Under the pieces are notes generated by a model. It searched no databases. It was not told the DNA's origin and saw nothing but the letters and a program-made list of their open reading frames with translations. This document shows, piece by piece, positions 39,230-41,531 of a stretch of 41,531 nt of DNA. The DNA lies in the NCBI GenBank assembly GCA_964484515.1, contig CAZAGT010000005.1:1-41531 (forward strand). The letters run 5' to 3'. Position 1 is the first letter of the stretch, and every line of letters starts with the position of its first letter. This DNA is from CAZAGT01 sp964484515 (lineage in GTDB: Bacteria > Desulfobacterota > DSM-4660 > Desulfatiglandales > HGW-15). The position numbers were made by a program, and so were the translations under genes.

Positions 39230-39928
39230 TCAGCCTCTAAGGCGAACAGCAAAGCGCCGTGCCAGCAGTTCGGAGCCAACCAGCGCAACTAAGGAAGTCG
39301 CTACGCAGATAAGACACAACCGCATAGCGCCCAGCTCGCCCCCGGGAACCTGGGTGAGCGTGTAAAGGGCCAAAGGGAGGGTCTGAGTCTCACCCCGGAT
39401 GTTCGATACGAACGTGATCGTCGCGCCGAATTCACCCAGACTGCGGGTAAACGCGAGGATGAGCCCTGCGATAATGCCTGGGGTGACCAAAGGAAGCGTG
39501 ATGGTGAAAAACACACGCAGCGGTCCTGCGCCGAGGGTGCGGGCGGCATACTCCAACTTTTGATCCACCCCTTCGAAGGAAAGCCGAACTGCACGCACCA
39601 AGAGGGGAAAGCCCATGACTGCCGCCGCCAGGGACGCCCCTTTCCAGTTGAAGGCCAAGCTGATCCCCAGGGTTTCGTGGAGCCACTCCCCGATGATGCC
39701 CTTGCGGCCGAAGACGACCAGCAACAGGTAGCCGATGGCGACAGGCGGCAACACGAGCGGTAGATGGACGAGCCCGTCCACGAGGGTCTTGCCCGGGAAT
39801 CTCAGGCGCGCCAGGATCCAGGCAAAGAGGATTCCCACGGGCAGGCTGCCCGCCACTGCCCAACCGGAGACCCAAAGGCTCAACCGAAACGCCTCAACTT
39901 CGATCGGAGTCAGGCCCAGCACATTCAT
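39230..39928 (-). CDS. modB: Molybdate/tungstate ABC transporter permease
   Basis: A 232-residue inner-membrane permease with about five helices. The conserved cytoplasmic EAA-type loop is EYAARTLGAGPLRVFFTITLP with its Gly; LPPVAIGYLLL and FTRSLGEFGATI are typical of ModB. Its ATG overlaps the modA stop by one base (TGATG), indicating translational coupling. A tungstate-selective role (as TupB/WtpB) is possible, but sequence is of the Mod type. Confidence 0.94.
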   Translation of the reverse strand: MNVLGLTPIEVEAFRLSLWVSGWAVAGSLPVGILFAWILARLRFPGKTLVDGLVHLPLVLPPVAIGYLLLVVFGRKGIIGEWLHETLGISLAFNWKGASLAAAVMGFPLLVRAVRLSFEGVDQKLEYAARTLGAGPLRVFFTITLPLVTPGIIAGLILAFTRSLGEFGATITFVSNIRGETQTLPLALYTLTQVPGGELGAMRLCLICVATSLVALVGSELLARRFAVRLRG

Positions 39929-40707
39929 CAGCGTACCTTGAAGCCGTAGTTCTCGAAGATCGCCTGCGATGTAATCGTTCGGAGGAAATCCAGAAATCCT
40001 TCGGCATTCGGGGACCTTCGGCCGGCAACGATCGCCACGGGATAGACGATGGGAGCGTGGCTGCCTTGCGGAAAAAGGCCCACGACCTTGGCCTTGCCAC
40101 TCATGGCCGCATCGGTGGCATATACGATACCCAGGGGCACCTCGCCACGCTCAACCAGCGCTAATGCCGCCCGAACGTCTTTCGCACGCGCCACTCTGCC
40201 CGCGACTGCTTGCCATACGCCCAACTTTTCCAGGGCCTGCCTGCCGTACATGCCGGCGGGCACGTGGTCGGGGTCGCCCATGGCCAACCATCCGTCTTGC
40301 AGTCGTTTTGCGAGCTCGAAGCTGGGGTGGACATCGATTTGGGTGATCTCGCTGTCGAGAGGGGCGATCAGGACAATGCTGTTGCTCAGGAGGTCCAACC
40401 GCGTAGCCGAATCGATCAGGCCTTCTTCCTCCAGATAGTCCATCCACTCCTTGTTGGCTGAAATGAAGACATCGGCCGGAGCCCCGTTCTCGATCTGCTT
40501 GGCCAGGGTCGAGGAGGATGCAAAGGCAACGACGATTCTTAGATGTCGTTCAGCGGTAAGGAGACGGACGATCTCGGTTACGGCATTGGTCGTCGACGCC
40601 GCGGCAAAGACCGTGATGGAATCTGAGTCCGCCGCCGCGACCACGCCGGGCGATCCGAAAAGCAAGATTGCGCACCATACGGCCCAACAAGGCCAAGCCC
40701 GTTTCAT
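39928..40707 (-). CDS. modA: Molybdate/tungstate-binding periplasmic protein
   Basis: A 259-residue ModA. The signal peptide is residues 1-26 (MKRAWPCWAVWC... AAAD). The mature domain has the family order: ITVFAAASTTNAVTEI with oxyanion-binding Ser residues, ASSSTLAKQIENGAPADVFISAN, and VPAGMYGRQALEKLG; ALVERGEVPLGIVYATDA carries the last binding elements. It delivers molybdate or tungstate to ModBC. ATG 40707 follows GAGGAG; a longer frame up to 40746 is not needed. Given the AOR gene, tungstate is as likely a ligand as molybdate. Confidence 0.94.
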   Translation of the reverse strand: MKRAWPCWAVWCAILLFGSPGVVAAADSDSITVFAAASTTNAVTEIVRLLTAERHLRIVVAFASSSTLAKQIENGAPADVFISANKEWMDYLEEEGLIDSATRLDLLSNSIVLIAPLDSEITQIDVHPSFELAKRLQDGWLAMGDPDHVPAGMYGRQALEKLGVWQAVAGRVARAKDVRAALALVERGEVPLGIVYATDAAMSGKAKVVGLFPQGSHAPIVYPVAIVAGRRSPNAEGFLDFLRTITSQAIFENYGFKVR

Positions 40708-40818
40708 CGGTCTTGCTCCTCTTCTATCGAGGTCGCCGCCCGACATATCCGACCGTCTTGGCGTTGACGCGATGGGGTTTTTCCTTTGCCTTCCCGCCGG
40801 TATTTTGGTTGACCGATG

Positions 40819-40850
40819 TCATTTAAAAACGACATATGACGCTTAAATGA
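40819..40850. promoter_or_regulatory. Inverted repeat over the modABC promoter, possible operator
   Basis: TCATTTAA and TTAAATGA (perfect 8-bp arms, 16-nt centre) lie just downstream of and touching the -10 of the modA promoter. A dimer bound here would block transcription. The natural candidate is the XRE-type regulator encoded after modC. Confidence 0.45.
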
Positions 40851-40877
40851 ATACGATATCGATCTTTCGGATGTCAA
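40848..40877 (-). promoter_or_regulatory. Candidate sigma-70 promoter of modABC
   Basis: On the minus strand TTGACA (40877-40872), 18-nt spacer, TATTCA (40853-40848). The -35 is perfect and the -10 matches 3 of 6. It gives a leader of about 135 nt. Confidence 0.5.
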
Positions 40878-41057
40878 GCGTTGTTTTTGATAAACCCATG
40901 TCAAAGATCAGAGCGATGACTTCAACACGCGTTCTTTTCGGGCACAGCGACGTCCCACATGTAATCTCCTGGTCGTCCCGTCATAAGGTGTTTTTCTTAG
41001 TCATTATGCGTCTTTTCTAGCCATTTTTATTTTTTGCCCAATTTATAAAAAATAGTA

Positions 41058-41087
41058 TTGACAAAATACCACTTATAGACATAGAAA
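41058..41087 (+). promoter_or_regulatory. Sigma-70-type promoter at the right edge
   Basis: TTGACA (41058-41063), 18-nt spacer, TAGAAA (41082-41087). It faces the gene starting at 41489 and implies a leader of about 395 nt. Confidence 0.5.
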
Positions 41088-41488
41088 ACCTATTGCGTGA
41101 GTTCGATGTCCCTGTGCTATGCGATCCATTTCACGGCTGAGTTACCAAGGTTACGAATCCAGGCTGCCCAGCCCTGGCCCTTGGTATCCATTCATTTTGG
41201 GGTGAACAAAATGACCGGCTCGGGCCCACGGACTCGCGCACCTTACCCCCCACTCTGCCCCAGATGATGCTCCATTTACGGAGACTGTGTATATGATGGC
41301 TTCCCGGATGCTCCTGAGGCCGATTTTCCGGCGGCTTCTAAAGAAGGCCTAAGGCTATCTTGAAAGGAGCTGGAACCCCTGCTCATTTCAGGACATTAGA
41401 ATGTCTCAGTGGTTGCGACGTCCGATCCGACGCCGCAGGTGAGATCTGTTAACCATTAACCGGGAGTGCTTCCCATAAGGAGGAGTCT
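41088..41488 (+). other. Long structured 5' leader without a gene
   Basis: About 400 nt between the promoter and the last gene. A two-part hairpin is visible: TACCAAGG/CCTTGGTA (41143-41150 with 41179-41186) enclosing CCAGG/CCTGG (41159-41163 with 41173-41177). GACATT-AG-AATGTC (41392-41405) is a second one. I see no standard riboswitch consensus, nor a T-tract terminator. It may be a regulatory leader. Confidence 0.45.
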
Positions 41489-41531
41489 ATGGCCAAGGAG
41501 AAGGACGAGAAGAGATGCCAGGGGCAGCACG
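41489..41531 (+). CDS. Start of an unidentified gene, cut by the window edge
   Basis: ATG 41489 follows AAGGAGGAG at good spacing. Only 14 codons are visible, beginning MAKEKDEKRCQGQH: charged, with one Cys. Too short to assign; the strong ribosome site makes it a real start. Confidence 0.65.
   Translation, partial: MAKEKDEKRCQGQH

Noticed and set aside
1..41531. tRNA or rRNA genes
   Set aside because: I found no cloverleaf-like sequence or rRNA core motif on either strand by eye.

Overview
The window looks like a chromosomal segment of a strictly anaerobic or microaerophilic Desulfobacterota-type bacterium (former Deltaproteobacteria). The grounds are a tungsten-type aldehyde:ferredoxin oxidoreductase, DsrE/TusA sulfur-carrier genes beside a DsrM/DsrK-like membrane redox pair, several PAS/HAMP/HD-GYP signalling proteins, and moderately GC-rich DNA with many small palindromic dispersed repeats. 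This is inference from gene content; no rRNA or tRNA gene is present to fix the taxonomy.

Left region (1-11800): a sugar/polyol utilisation island. On the minus strand are a sugar ABC-transporter binding protein (cut by the window edge), an acetoacetate-decarboxylase-family protein and a DeoR-type repressor. Divergent from them runs a long plus-strand operon: zinc polyol dehydrogenase, SDR dehydrogenase, cupin, aldehyde dehydrogenase, xylulokinase, a MoaD/ThiS-like protein ending in Gly-Gly, and a tungsten-type aldehyde oxidoreductase, closed by a terminator. A simple reading is that an imported polyol or sugar is oxidised by the dehydrogenases, the ketose is phosphorylated by XylB, and aldehydes are disposed of by ALDH and AOR.

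Middle region (12100-20150): envelope and signalling genes. These are a repeat-rich lipoprotein with a peptidoglycan-binding tail, an exported trypsin-like protease, an OsmC-family protein, a PAS histidine-kinase fragment without an ATPase domain, a small PAS protein and a Fsr-like MFS exporter. Dispersed repeats are concentrated here, and a peroxiredoxin remnant is sandwiched between two of them.

Region 20115-24750: a MarR regulator, a DsrE2-like protein, TusA, a NarI/DsrM-like cytochrome b, a DsrK/HdrD-like iron-sulfur protein and a second DsrE-family protein. This is the best candidate in the window for a little-described system, a sulfur-carrier relay coupled to membrane electron transfer.

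Region 24768-33061: a membrane class III cyclase with unusual active-site residues, a decapitated response regulator, a HAMP protein, an HD-GYP phosphodiesterase, a pseudopilin and a hybrid-length sensor kinase. The kinase has the same sensory half as the HD-GYP protein.

Right region (33351-41531): an aldo/keto reductase; a sigma-54-type promoter followed by a 31-codon leader ORF overlapping a P-II gene and amtB (nitrogen control); then, on the minus strand, modABC and an XRE plus periplasmic-binding-domain regulator, probably controlling molybdate/tungstate uptake and so connecting to the AOR gene. The window ends at the first codons of another gene preceded by a long structured leader.
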